Shown here: piece after piece, positions 16,481-25,199 of the stretch
Numbering within the stretch: the first letter of the stretch is position 1
How the letters are laid out: every line of letters begins with the position of its first letter
Origin: Acidaminobacter sp.
Lineage (GTDB): Bacteria > Bacillota_A > Clostridia > Peptostreptococcales > Acidaminobacteraceae
DNA: 64,000 nt
Assembly (NCBI GenBank): GCA_009881125.1
Contig: WXFH01000029.1
Span: 1 to 64,000, forward strand
Reading direction: 5' to 3'
Notes under the pieces: model-generated
Told to the model about the DNA's origin: nothing
The model's database searches: none
What the model saw: the letters and a program-made list of their open reading frames with translations, nothing else
Program-made: the position numbers and the translations under genes

Positions 16481-17368
16481 ATGAACGAGAAAAAAATGCT
16501 GACCCCAGCAGAAATTGCAGAAGCTACTGTAGAAACGGCAAAGAAAAAAGCGGCGCTTAGTCCGATTTCACAATTGTTACTTGGTGTCCTTGCGGGGGCA
16601 TTTATAGCGTTTGCTTCACAAGGATCCAATATGGCTGCCTTTAATTTGTTCGCAGATCCATCGACTTATGGCATGGGTAAGGCACTCGCAGGCGCAATCT
16701 TTGGAACAGGCTTGATGTTGGTCATCCTGGCCGGCGGGGAACTTTTTACTGGAAACACTCTGATGGTCGCGGCTGTCATGATGAAAAAAATCACGCCAAG
16801 TCAAATGTTTAAAAACTGGGTAACGGTTTATTCTGGAAACTTCATTGGTGCTATGCTGGTGACTTTTATGATTGTCTATTCCGGACAGCTTAACAGCGGT
16901 GGTGCGCTCCTTGGTGGCCAGACTATCAAGATCGCAGCTTATAAAGTTAACCTGCCATTCCATTCTGCTTTGTTCCTTGGCATTATGTGCAACTGGTTGG
17001 TCACTTTGGCGGTTTGGCTCTCCTACGGTGCAAAAGATATGACTGGCAAGATCCTTGCAATTTTCTTCCCAATCTGGCTGTTTATCACTTCTGGCTTTGA
17101 ACACAGCGTTGCGAACATGTACTACATTCCTGCCGGGATCCTTGCAAAGGCTAATCCGGCTTGGGCGGAGGCCTCGCATCTATCGGCAGAGGTTCTGAGC
17201 ACTTTGACCTGGAAAAACTTCCTGGTTGGAAATCTGCTTCCTGTCACTCTGGGAAATATCATTGGCGGCGTCGTTTGCGTCGGTGGCGCATACTGGTTCG
17301 TCTATCTCAGATCCAAGAAAACGCCGCAGCACGATCCGCTTACGACTTTCGTTAAGAAAGCGGCGTAA
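16481..17368 (+). CDS. Formate/nitrite transporter family channel (copy 2)
   Basis: The 295-aa FNT channel is a close paralogue of the gene at 15055. It has the same signatures (GAIFGTGLMLVILAGGELFTGN; SGFEHSVANMYYIPAGILAK), so substrate considerations are the same. It lacks the REP core: residues 25-28 are ALSP. GGAGAGAG precedes ATG 16481. Separate leader regions suggest the two channels are expressed under different conditions, although this is inference. Confidence 0.93.
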   Translation: MNEKKMLTPAEIAEATVETAKKKAALSPISQLLLGVLAGAFIAFASQGSNMAAFNLFADPSTYGMGKALAGAIFGTGLMLVILAGGELFTGNTLMVAAVMMKKITPSQMFKNWVTVYSGNFIGAMLVTFMIVYSGQLNSGGALLGGQTIKIAAYKVNLPFHSALFLGIMCNWLVTLAVWLSYGAKDMTGKILAIFFPIWLFITSGFEHSVANMYYIPAGILAKANPAWAEASHLSAEVLSTLTWKNFLVGNLLPVTLGNIIGGVVCVGGAYWFVYLRSKKTPQHDPLTTFVKKAA

Positions 17369-17387
17369 ACAATTTGATTCAAACACG

Positions 17388-17414
17388 ACCCTCTGCGAGC
17401 GCAGGGGGTTTTTT
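17388..17414 (+). terminator. Rho-independent terminator after FNT copy 2
   Basis: Stem ACCCTCTG/CAGGGGGT with loop CGAGCG, followed by T6, 20 bp after the stop codon. Confidence 0.88.
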
Positions 17415-17425
17415 AATGAACAGCT

Positions 17426-17610
17426 GGGGTCAGACCTGCATATCAAGACCTGCGAAGCATGAACAGACGGGGTCGATAGGCGCAAGCCGCAGACCTGCAA
17501 AGTACTTCAACCGACGGGGTCAGACCTGCAAAGTACTTCAACCGACGGGGTCAGACCTGCAAAGTACTTCAACCAACGGGGTCAGACCTGCAAAGCACTT
17601 CAAGACCCGA
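17426..17610 (-). repeat. REP-like array, 31-bp period, with one extended copy
   Basis: In reverse orientation (GGGGTCAGACC): a core at 17426-17436, an extended copy at 17469-17495 (GGGGT, CGATAGGCGCAAGCCG, CAGACC), then cores at 17516, 17547 and 17578. The last three are spaced exactly 31 bp with common flank TGCAAAGTACTTCAACCGAC. Decayed flank fragments (AAGCACTTCA) continue to about 17620. The rest, to the regulator start at 17809, shows no gene. Confidence 0.95.
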
Positions 17611-17808
17611 AAAGCACTTCACAGCCTTTGCAATGCCCACAAGATGCAAAAAAGTTACGGAATATGACAATCACGTGAGGCATATGCAATTTTGTTGTAT
17701 AATGAATTAAACAGATCTTCTGTACACCGAATCATTTCTCCCCACAAAAAATTGCAAAATGCATTTCGAATGGTTTTATATAGAAATCATCCACCAGGAG
17801 GCGTTTAC

Positions 17809-20800
17809 ATGGTTCCAGCAATAGAACTGAAGCTCCTCGGGATTCCCGCGGTTTACGCCGGCGGCAAGCCCGTCAATATGACGCTCAAAAAAGCTGAGGC
17901 CATCCTCTATTTCATGGCCGTGGAGACGACCAGCACCCGTGACGCCCTCTGCCGCCTGTTTTGGCCGGACAGCGACACCGAATACGCCCGACGCAGCCTG
18001 CGCAACGCCCTCTACCTGATTCGCAAGCACGTCGCCGAGGACCTGCTCTCCATGCCTAACCACTCCAGCGTTCAACTCAACAAGGACGCCGTCTGGCGCT
18101 GTGACCTATGGGAGCTGGAGCCGGTGCAGGCCGTCACCCGGGAGGACCTGACCCTTCTGAGCGGATTCTCCTTTAAAGAAGACGAATTCTTCCAGGAGTG
18201 GCTCATCGACCAGCAGCGCAGCGTTCAGCAGAAAATTTTCGACCACCACAAAAAAACTGCGAACCGCCTCGAGGAAGAGGACGACTACGCCGAGGCCGCC
18301 AAGGCCCGCGAGAAAATGGTCCTTATTGACGCTTATGACGAAGACAACATCCGCGCCCTGATGAGCCTCTACCTGCGCACCTCGGAGTACAATCACGCTA
18401 TCGAGGTCTACCAGAAGCTGATGCGCACCATGAAGGACGAGCTAGGCGTCGTGCCGGACAATGACACGACCCGCCTCTACGAAAAAATCCTCGAACTCAA
18501 GGGCAAGCAGACCGCTCAGGCCACCGCGAGTCCCAAGACCTACTTCTTTGGCCGCTACGACGAACTTACTGCCATCGAAGACGAGCTCTACAATTTTCTG
18601 GAGAATCACCACCACCGCCACATCCTCATCACAGGGGAAGCCGGCATAGGCAAGACCACCCTGGTGGAGCGCGTCATCAGCGCACTGGAGCTCAGCGAGA
18701 AAACCGCCGCGCCGCCTTACGAACACACCTATGACCATCAGGCAGACAAAGATAATAAGAAGACCATCGGCAGCAAAAAAGAAAAAAATTCTGCCGATGG
18801 TTCCAGCCCCAACCCCACCACCAAACCGCAACACCAGCTCCCCGTCAAAGTTATGCGGGCGGCGGCGTACCCCATGGAGCACGATTTGCCGTACCGCATT
18901 TTCCGCGGCATCCTGAGGGAAATGCTGCAGGAACTGGGCGAGACCGGCACCAGCCGCATATTCGGCTTCGCGGACTTCATAGCGCCGGCCATGGCGACCC
19001 AAGGTCTGGAAGGGGACGAGCGCATCCGCTACGAGGACATGGTGCAGGAGGTCAGCGACCTGCTCACCCGCTATTCCCAGCGTCGAAACGTGGTTCTGAT
19101 CTTCGAGGATCTCCACTGGGGTCAGACCCACTCGATCAATCTGCTCCTTGAGCTCATTCGCGAGCACCTGAAAAACGTCATGGTCATCATGACCTCGCGG
19201 GACGTCAAATCCAAAGCGCTGGACTTCATGACAGCCTGCGGCTGCAAGGAAAAATGGCTGCTCCGTGTGCCACTGGCACGTTTTTCACCCGTCGAGGCCC
19301 GGCAATTTCTCCGAAACGGCCTTCGCAATTCGACCGTGACCCTGGATGAGGCGGCCATGTCCCGCTATATCGAGGCCTCCGAGGGCAACACACTGCTCCT
19401 GCGGGAATACCTGGATCTGATCAACGAGGGGACCATCGATAAGCTCGACACTCTGAAGTTTGACGAGCTCATGCGTTCGAAGCTCATTGGCCTCTCCGAG
19501 CCCGCCCAGCGCGTGGCGGATGTCGCCGCGCTGTTCATGGAATCCCCGGATTATGAGGCGATCCAGGCCATCGCTGCCTACGAGGACGTGGAGCTGGTGG
19601 ACCTGATCGAAGCTCTTAGAGGCGCGGGCATTCTCGAGGAGTGGGTGGACGGCGAGCGCCTGATCTACCATTTTACCCACCAAAAACTAAAGGATTACCT
19701 CACCGATCAAATTTCCGTCACCCGACGCAGGATCCTGCATAAAAAGATTGCTGACTACTACGAGCACCTGTATGCCCAGCGCGGCGGTGTTTCCGTATTG
19801 CCTTATGTCATCCACCACAGCCGTCTGGCGTCGGACGCACGCCGCGAATACCGCTACCGCGTCATTTACGGCCGCCGCTACCTCGACCGCTGGCATGAAG
19901 TGTTCAGCGGCCAGAACGTCGACCTCGAAGGGGGTCTGACCCTGGAGGACAAGGTCATGCAGTCCATCGACGAGGCCCGCAGCCGGCTTGATGCCAAGGA
20001 TGAGAGCATCGTCACCTACGACCACCAGGTTCTCTACATGCGTGGCCGCCGTGCGATTCGCGAAGGGCGTTATGCCGATGGTCTCGAGTCCATCGACAAA
20101 GCCATCCGCTACTTCGAGATCCACCGCTGCGAAGATTTGCTGGAGCTCTGTCTCCTTCAAAAGATCTACTATGCGATCCAAACCGGCAAGTTGGAGCTGT
20201 TTGACTCGCTCCTCAGCGAGCTCGGCCACCTCATGGGCGGACCGGGGGAGCCGACCGGGGATCTCATCCACGTTTTCTGGCGCCTCAAAGGGCTTCATGC
20301 CACGCTGAGCGGGGATACTGAAAGCGCCCAGAACTACTTAATGATGGCACTGCAGTATCTCGAGCCTCTCACAGAGGAACAGCCCCGCACCCATTCCGCC
20401 ATGGCAGCGACATTGAATTACCTGGCCATGGCCTATGAAGGCGAAGGGCGTTACGATGAGGCCTTCCACACCCTAACCCGCGCTATGGAACAAGCCGAGC
20501 TCAGCTTGCCGTCCAACGGCCTCGCCCTGATTCTCACCAATCTGTCTCTGGCGCAGTTCAGGCAGGGCAGGATGGATCAGTCCCTGGAGTCCGTCGTCCG
20601 GGCCGTTGAAATTTTCGAGCTTACCAAGAGCATTTGGGGCCGGGCCAAGGCGGAAGCCCATCTCGCCCGCCTTATGGATATAGCGGACATTCCAGAGAGT
20701 GTCGATGAGCACCTGGGCCGCGCCAGAGAATACGCCCAGCTCATGGGCAACCCTTACGAGATCCGCTTTGTGCAGGAAGCAGAGGCGGAGATTAGGTCCC

Positions 20801-20832
20801 ATCCGTATCATTTGAGTAATGCGGGTCAATAG
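17809..20832 (+). CDS. Large transcriptional activator: winged helix, BTAD, AAA ATPase, TPR (AfsR/MalT-like)
   Basis: The 1007-aa protein has a SARP-type N-terminus. This is a winged-helix region (IELKLLGIPAVYAGGKPVN...LYLIRKH, about 1-90), then a bacterial transcriptional activator (BTAD) repeat region (about 120-235, ending MKDELGVVPDNDT). An NTPase follows with FFGRYDEL, Walker A GEAGIGKTT near 280-288 and Walker B VVLIFEDLHW near 428-437. The C-terminus is helical and TPR-like. Such proteins couple ligand sensing to transcription activation; the target is unknown. WGQTH (437-441) is where relatives usually read WADxxS: the GGGGTCAGACC core at 19118-19128 replaces these codons without changing length. 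A low-complexity linker (about 305-345) carries an inverted pair of the second motif. ATG 17809 has CAGGAGG at 17795-17801. Confidence 0.88.
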   Translation: MVPAIELKLLGIPAVYAGGKPVNMTLKKAEAILYFMAVETTSTRDALCRLFWPDSDTEYARRSLRNALYLIRKHVAEDLLSMPNHSSVQLNKDAVWRCDLWELEPVQAVTREDLTLLSGFSFKEDEFFQEWLIDQQRSVQQKIFDHHKKTANRLEEEDDYAEAAKAREKMVLIDAYDEDNIRALMSLYLRTSEYNHAIEVYQKLMRTMKDELGVVPDNDTTRLYEKILELKGKQTAQATASPKTYFFGRYDELTAIEDELYNFLENHHHRHILITGEAGIGKTTLVERVISALELSEKTAAPPYEHTYDHQADKDNKKTIGSKKEKNSADGSSPNPTTKPQHQLPVKVMRAAAYPMEHDLPYRIFRGILREMLQELGETGTSRIFGFADFIAPAMATQGLEGDERIRYEDMVQEVSDLLTRYSQRRNVVLIFEDLHWGQTHSINLLLELIREHLKNVMVIMTSRDVKSKALDFMTACGCKEKWLLRVPLARFSPVEARQFLRNGLRNSTVTLDEAAMSRYIEASEGNTLLLREYLDLINEGTIDKLDTLKFDELMRSKLIGLSEPAQRVADVAALFMESPDYEAIQAIAAYEDVELVDLIEALRGAGILEEWVDGERLIYHFTHQKLKDYLTDQISVTRRRILHKKIADYYEHLYAQRGGVSVLPYVIHHSRLASDARREYRYRVIYGRRYLDRWHEVFSGQNVDLEGGLTLEDKVMQSIDEARSRLDAKDESIVTYDHQVLYMRGRRAIREGRYADGLESIDKAIRYFEIHRCEDLLELCLLQKIYYAIQTGKLELFDSLLSELGHLMGGPGEPTGDLIHVFWRLKGLHATLSGDTESAQNYLMMALQYLEPLTEEQPRTHSAMAATLNYLAMAYEGEGRYDEAFHTLTRAMEQAELSLPSNGLALILTNLSLAQFRQGRMDQSLESVVRAVEIFELTKSIWGRAKAEAHLARLMDIADIPESVDEHLGRAREYAQLMGNPYEIRFVQEAEAEIRSHPYHLSNAGQ
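18763..18801. repeat. Inverted pair of the TGCCGATGGTC word inside the regulator gene
   Basis: ACCATCGGCAG (18763-18773) and CTGCCGATGGT (18791-18801) form a perfect 11-bp stem with a 17-nt A-rich loop, encoding an in-frame linker (TIGSKKEKNSADGS). Confidence 0.9.
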
Positions 20833-20841
20833 AAAAATGCA

Positions 20842-21004
20842 GGTCTGACCCCAATGGATCAATAAAAGTTGCAGGATTGCGATGAAAAATGCAGGTCTGA
20901 CCCCGTCGGATCAATAAAAAATGCAGGTCTGACCCCGTTGGCCCCCGTCGGATTAATAAAAAATGCAGGTCTGACCCCACGTGTTTACGTGGGGTCAGAC
21001 CCGC
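20842..21004. repeat. REP-like cluster between convergent genes, including a hairpin-forming pair
   Basis: Direct cores at 20842, 20894, 20926 and 20968 share the flank AAAAAATGCA. A fifth core at 20991-21001 is inverted relative to the one at 20968. Together 20965-21004 forms a stem of about 18 bp (GGTCTGACCCCACGT with ACGTGGGGTCAGACC, loop GTTT). On the minus strand the stem is followed by TTTTTTATT, so it can act as terminator for the pseudouridine synthase gene. Confidence 0.92.
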
Positions 21005-21027
21005 ATCTAAAATGCTATTCCATTTTC

Positions 21028-21768
21028 CTAGTTTTGCTTCTCTTCCAGCGCCGCAATCTGACTGGAAAAATAATGCCAAGGCGCCGGGTAGGACTTGGCG
21101 CCGCCTGCATCATTCAAACCACCCGGGAGCGCCCTGAAGCTCAAGGCAGTCCTTTTTGCAGGATGATAAAATCTGATTTCGTACGACCAAAGTCCAATAG
21201 GGTTGCCGTCTTTCACAAAGTCCGGGTTATATTTGGCATCTCCCAAAATTGGAAAGCCACTGGCCGAAAGCTGCACACGAATCTGGTGACGCCGGCCGGT
21301 GAGCAGCAGCACATCCAGCAGGGCAAGAGGGGAGGCAGCCTCCGTTAGTGCAGCGTCGGTCCGCCCGATGACTCGATATTTCAGCTCCGCCGTCTGCCCC
21401 TCAGGGCCATGTGCGACTTCTACAACGTTGCCCGGCGTGGTTCTCAGCTGATGAACCAGGTGGCCGCTGTCGTCTATGGGCTGACCCTGTACCACGGCGA
21501 GGTAGCGTTTTTTGATGCGACCATCGGCAAATTGGGCACTAAGGTGGCCCGCCGCCTCGCGGGTCTTGGCGTAAACCATGACGCCGCCCACTGGACGATC
21601 GAGACGGTGCACGAGTTTCGCGGTCTTGCCGGTCTCGCCGGACGCCTTCATGTGAGCCTGAACCGCCTCGAGCAGAGAAGGGGCCTTGGTCGGATCCGGC
21701 TGGCACGGCATGCCCGGGGGCTTCACGACCACAATGACGTGCTTGTCTTCAAATAAAATTTTCAGCAT
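21028..21768 (-). CDS. RluA-family pseudouridine synthase
   Basis: The 246-aa product is a catalytic-domain-only RluA-type pseudouridine synthase, without an S4 domain. LKILFEDKHVIVVVKPPGMP opens the fold, LVHRLDRPVGGVMVYAKT carries the catalytic Asp (HRLDRP), and LLLTGRRHQIRVQLSASGFPILGDAKY is the conserved second block. RNA target cannot be assigned from sequence. The start at 21768 is preceded by GGAGACATAACA. It is divergent from the AI-2E permease gene. Confidence 0.9.
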   Translation of the reverse strand: MLKILFEDKHVIVVVKPPGMPCQPDPTKAPSLLEAVQAHMKASGETGKTAKLVHRLDRPVGGVMVYAKTREAAGHLSAQFADGRIKKRYLAVVQGQPIDDSGHLVHQLRTTPGNVVEVAHGPEGQTAELKYRVIGRTDAALTEAASPLALLDVLLLTGRRHQIRVQLSASGFPILGDAKYNPDFVKDGNPIGLWSYEIRFYHPAKRTALSFRALPGGLNDAGGAKSYPAPWHYFSSQIAALEEKQN

Positions 21769-21792
21769 TGTTATGTCTCCTTTTTTTCACAC

Positions 21793-21822
21793 TTGTATCT
21801 GCGATTGAAGTATGTGTATAAT
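21793..21822 (+). promoter_or_regulatory. Probable promoter of the AI-2E-type permease gene
   Basis: TTGTAT (21793-21798), 18-bp spacer, TATAAT (21817-21822), 70 bp before the start codon in the divergent space. Confidence 0.5.
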
Positions 21823-21891
21823 AGTCCTAATCTTGTGCAAATTTACGGAGCCGGCCACGATCGCGTGGCGCTGCCCGTCCGGAGGTGTCAC

Positions 21892-22983
21892 ATGCAGCTG
21901 AACCTGAAACGGTGGCTCGGCGCCATGCTTGCCCTGAGCTTAAGTTTAATCGTTTCTTTCGTTACGATCAACCATTTCGACGCTATTGTCGCGTGGATCG
22001 CGAAAATTGCCGGCGCCACGACCCCGTTTATCATTGGCCTCGTGATCGCCTACATCCTCGACCCGGTGGTCAGCTTCCTGACGCGGACCTTCAAGTTTGG
22101 GCGGGGCGCGGCCATCGGCGTGCTCTATCTTTTGCTCCTGGTCATTTTGGCCGGGTTCGGCTGGCTGGTTGTGCCGATGGTCATTGACAACGCCTCCGAG
22201 ATCATCGCTGACGTCCCGCGGCTCATCAACATGGCGAACACTAAGCTGTCCGACAGCGGCATCCTCCAGAATGAAACAGTACAAGAGGCACTGGTCTCCA
22301 TCCGCGGGCGCCTGGCGGAGTGGGCCAACATCCTGCTGTCCAACCTGACCCAAGGGCTGATGAGCGTCACGTCCGCGGTGTTCAGCACCATGATCGGGAT
22401 CGTCGTGTCCATTTACACGCTGATCGACAAGAAGCGGCTGCAGGCCTCCATGGTGAGACTTTGCCGCGCGGCCTTCGACGATGCCCGGGCCCAGTCCATT
22501 TTCGACTGGGGCGCCAAGGTCCACAAGATTTTCTCCAAGTTTATGACGGGACTCATCGTTCAGGCCACCATTGTGGGTGTGCTGTCCTTCGTTGGCATGA
22601 CGGTCCTGGGGGTTCGGTATGCCGCGATCTTCGGGCTGCTGCTGGGCCTCACCAACGTGATCCCGTATGTAGGCCCGTTTATTGGGGCCATCCCGGCGGT
22701 GGGCATTACGCTTCTATATAATCCGCTGAACGCCCTGAAGGTCGCCATTCTGATTGTGGTTGTCCAGCAGATCGACGCGAATCTGGTCGGTCCGCGCATT
22801 ATGGGCAATTATATAGGGCTTCGGCCCATGTGGATCGTGCTCGCCATCTCCCTCGGCGGATCCTTCGGCGGCATGATCGGCATGATTTTGTCAATTCCGG
22901 TCGCCGCGATTCTCAACATTGTCCTGGTGCACGTTATAGAAAAGAAGGAAAAAATGGCGACGGAAGCGGACGACACAATTTAG
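21892..22983 (+). CDS. AI-2E family transporter (PerM/UPF0118)
   Basis: The 363-aa membrane protein has the family layout: two N-terminal TM segments, GFGWLVVPMVIDNASEI, a central soluble region and the C-terminal block GLTNVIPYVGPFIGAIPA, VVQQIDANLVGPRIMG and GLRPMWIVLAISLGGSFGGMIGMILSIPVAA. Members export autoinducer-2 or act as Na+/H+ antiporters; function here is open. GGAGGTG at 21881-21887 supports ATG 21892. Confidence 0.9.
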   Translation: MQLNLKRWLGAMLALSLSLIVSFVTINHFDAIVAWIAKIAGATTPFIIGLVIAYILDPVVSFLTRTFKFGRGAAIGVLYLLLLVILAGFGWLVVPMVIDNASEIIADVPRLINMANTKLSDSGILQNETVQEALVSIRGRLAEWANILLSNLTQGLMSVTSAVFSTMIGIVVSIYTLIDKKRLQASMVRLCRAAFDDARAQSIFDWGAKVHKIFSKFMTGLIVQATIVGVLSFVGMTVLGVRYAAIFGLLLGLTNVIPYVGPFIGAIPAVGITLLYNPLNALKVAILIVVVQQIDANLVGPRIMGNYIGLRPMWIVLAISLGGSFGGMIGMILSIPVAAILNIVLVHVIEKKEKMATEADDTI

Positions 22984-22989
22984 AATGAA

Positions 22990-23070
22990 GAAACTCGGTG
23001 TCAGCGGCTAGCGCCTATCAACCCCAAGTTTCTCCCAAAAAGAAACTCGGTGTCTGACACCGAGTTTCCC
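22990..23070. repeat. Palindromic GGTGTCTGACACC variant with an extended copy
   Basis: AAACTCGGTGTC-T-GACACCGAGTTT at 23043-23067 is a perfect 25-nt palindrome. Just before, at about 22990-23030, AAACTCGGTGTCAGCGG, CTAGCGCCTATCAACCCC, AAGTTTC is the same unit in extended form. The palindrome may also terminate transcription of the preceding gene. Confidence 0.85.
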
Positions 23071-23115
23071 CCAAACTCATCAAAATTCCCTAATTAGAGA
23101 AAGGAACATCAGAGA

Positions 23116-24048
23116 ATGCCAGACTTAACGAATTTGAAAACAAGCTGCCAAGACACCAAAAATGTTGCTTCCCACGATAAGATGCGAAAGCCGGAGTGGC
23201 TGAAAATTAAGAAAGGCGAGATGCGGGACATCATAGAAGTCGAAAAGATGCTCTCCGCGAATCAGCTGCATACTGTATGCAGAGAAGCCAACTGCCCGAA
23301 CCGCATGGAGTGCTACGGCAACAAGACAGCGACCTTCTTGATCATGGGGCCAAACTGCACCCGCGGCTGCCGGTTCTGCAATGTCACCAAGGAAGCTCCG
23401 CTCTGCCTGGATTCCGAGGAGCCGGCACGCGTCGCACAGGCCGTGGTGGAACTCGGTCTCAAGCATGCCGTCGTCACCTCCGTCACCAGAGATGATTTAG
23501 CCGATGGCGGCGCATCCCACTTCGTCGCCGTCATTCGGGCGATTCGCGAAGCGTCTCCCGGCACTTCCGTTGAAGTTTTGATCCCGGACCTCCGCGGCAA
23601 CTGGGACGCCCTGGAAGTCATCATGACTGAGCGCCCTGATATTTTGAATCACAACGTTGAGACCATTGAGCGTCTTTATCCTGAAATCAGGCCGGAGGCG
23701 GTTTACACGAGATCCCTGGAGCTGCTGAAGCGCGCGAAAGCCATGCAGCCGGATATTTTAACGAAATCCGGGCTGATGCTGGGACTCGGCGAGACCGAAG
23801 AGGAAGTCCTCAAGCTCCTGTCTGACCTGAGGGCGCATGAGGTGGATCTGGTGACCATCGGCCAATATCTGCCGCCTTCTGCGGAGCATTATCCGGTGAA
23901 GGAATACGTGCATCCTGAGGTGTTCGAGCTGCTCTCGAAAAAGGGCATGGCCATGGGCTTCCAGGACGTGTCCTCCGGGCCGCTGGTGCGCAGCTCCTAT
24001 AACGCAGGAAAAGTCTACGACCAGATTCAAGATCAAGGCCGCGCCTAG
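23116..24048 (+). CDS. lipA: Lipoyl synthase
   Basis: The 310-aa radical SAM enzyme inserts two sulfurs into octanoyl groups on carrier proteins. The auxiliary cluster motif C-x4-C-x5-C is visible in CREANCPNRMEC and the SAM cluster CxxxCxxC in CTRGCRFC. NHNVETIERLYPEIRP and SGLMLGLGETEEEV are family blocks. GAAAGGAAC precedes the ATG. No lipoylated dehydrogenase genes are in the window, so its client complex (for example glycine cleavage) is not visible. Confidence 0.96.
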   Translation: MPDLTNLKTSCQDTKNVASHDKMRKPEWLKIKKGEMRDIIEVEKMLSANQLHTVCREANCPNRMECYGNKTATFLIMGPNCTRGCRFCNVTKEAPLCLDSEEPARVAQAVVELGLKHAVVTSVTRDDLADGGASHFVAVIRAIREASPGTSVEVLIPDLRGNWDALEVIMTERPDILNHNVETIERLYPEIRPEAVYTRSLELLKRAKAMQPDILTKSGLMLGLGETEEEVLKLLSDLRAHEVDLVTIGQYLPPSAEHYPVKEYVHPEVFELLSKKGMAMGFQDVSSGPLVRSSYNAGKVYDQIQDQGRA

Positions 24049-24072
24049 GCGGGCGCTTTTGACGGTTTTGCA

Positions 24073-24203
24073 GGTCTGCGGCTGCGTCTATTGACCCTGT
24101 CGGATCACCCTGCGGTTTAGTAGGTCTGACCCTGTCGGATCACCCTGCGGTTTAGTAGGTCTGACCCCGTCGGATCACCCTGCGGCATAGCAGGTCTGAC
24201 CCC
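24073..24203 (+). repeat. REP-like array, 35-bp period, led by an extended copy
   Basis: Extended copy at 24073-24098, then cores at 24123 (variant ending ACCCT), 24158 and 24193, exactly 35 bp apart, with common flank GTCGGATCACCCTGCGGTTT. The remainder to 24384 shows no gene. Confidence 0.95.
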
Positions 24204-24384
24204 GTCTGTCATTATCCCTTCACGCGAGGCGATAAATGGTGTACACTTAAATCGAAAATGAATGTTATTGCTCCGCTGATTAACTATTTGAGTGTGTTCT
24301 CGCCAGTCTGTCCATTTTGAAAGTTTCAACCCATTTCAATTTTGACTTCTTAATCACCGGAGCAATATGATGGAGGCTAATTCA

Positions 24385-25170
24385 ATGAAAATTCCGTTTT
24401 ACCATCTCGACGCGTTTACGGACCGGCAGTTTGCCGGGAATCCATCGGCCATCTGTCCGCTGGAGGAGTTTATTGACGAAGAGCTCATGCAGAAAATTGC
24501 TAGGGAGAACAACCCATCGGAAACTTCTTTCATTGTTAAGCGAGATGGGTACTATGACGCCCGCTGGTTCACTGAAAACAAGGAGCTCGACCTGTCCGGC
24601 CACGGAACGCTGAGCAGCGCGTACATCGTGTTCACCAAACTCGAGCCAGAGCTCGACCGCGTCAAGTTCAAGACCAAGAGCGGCATTCTCGAAGTCTATA
24701 AAGAGGGCGATCACCTGGCTATCGATTTGCCGGCACGCCCTGCGGTCAGATCAGAAATGCCCTACGAGCTGGTCCTCGCCCTTGGCAAACTCCCTAAGCA
24801 TGTGTATCGCTACGCGACCCGTGACTACATGGTCATTTACGACGACGAGGACCAAATCCTCGACCTCGACCCTGATTTCGAGGAGCTCCTGAAGGTCCAA
24901 ACCCACGGCGTCATCTGCACCGCGCCGGGTCACGACGTCGACTTCGTGTCGCGCTATTTCTTCCCGGTCACCGGCAAGGACGAGGACCCGGTCACAGGTT
25001 CCGCCCACTGCACCCTGGCGCCTTATTGGAACTCGGTTCTCAATAAAAGGGTCATGACGGCGAAGCAGCTTTCAAAGCGCGGCGGCAGCCTCCAGGTCGA
25101 GGTCATTGGCGACCGCATCAAGCTGATGGGCAAAGTCGTCACTTATATGGAGGGGACCATTACCGTTTAG
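24385..25170 (+). CDS. PhzF-family isomerase/epimerase (copy 1)
   Basis: The 261-aa product belongs to the PhzF fold (diaminopimelate-epimerase-like). N-terminal FYHLDAFTDRQFAGNPSA, the catalytic-Glu segment ENNPSETSF, LSGHGTLSSAYIVF and C-terminal DPVTGSAHCTLAPYW are present. PhzF catalyses a proton shift in phenazine synthesis, but most homologues have unknown substrates, and no phenazine genes are here. ATG 24385 has GGAGG at 24372-24376. A second PhzF gene lies 1.7 kb downstream in the same orientation. Confidence 0.92.
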   Translation: MKIPFYHLDAFTDRQFAGNPSAICPLEEFIDEELMQKIARENNPSETSFIVKRDGYYDARWFTENKELDLSGHGTLSSAYIVFTKLEPELDRVKFKTKSGILEVYKEGDHLAIDLPARPAVRSEMPYELVLALGKLPKHVYRYATRDYMVIYDDEDQILDLDPDFEELLKVQTHGVICTAPGHDVDFVSRYFFPVTGKDEDPVTGSAHCTLAPYWNSVLNKRVMTAKQLSKRGGSLQVEVIGDRIKLMGKVVTYMEGTITV

Positions 25171-25199
25171 GTCTTCCCAAAGGAAAAGGAAATCAAATT

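Noticed and set aside
18763..18801. Intragenic transcription terminator
   Set aside because: The stem is good but the 17-nt loop is long and no T run follows on either side, so it is treated as a paired motif only.
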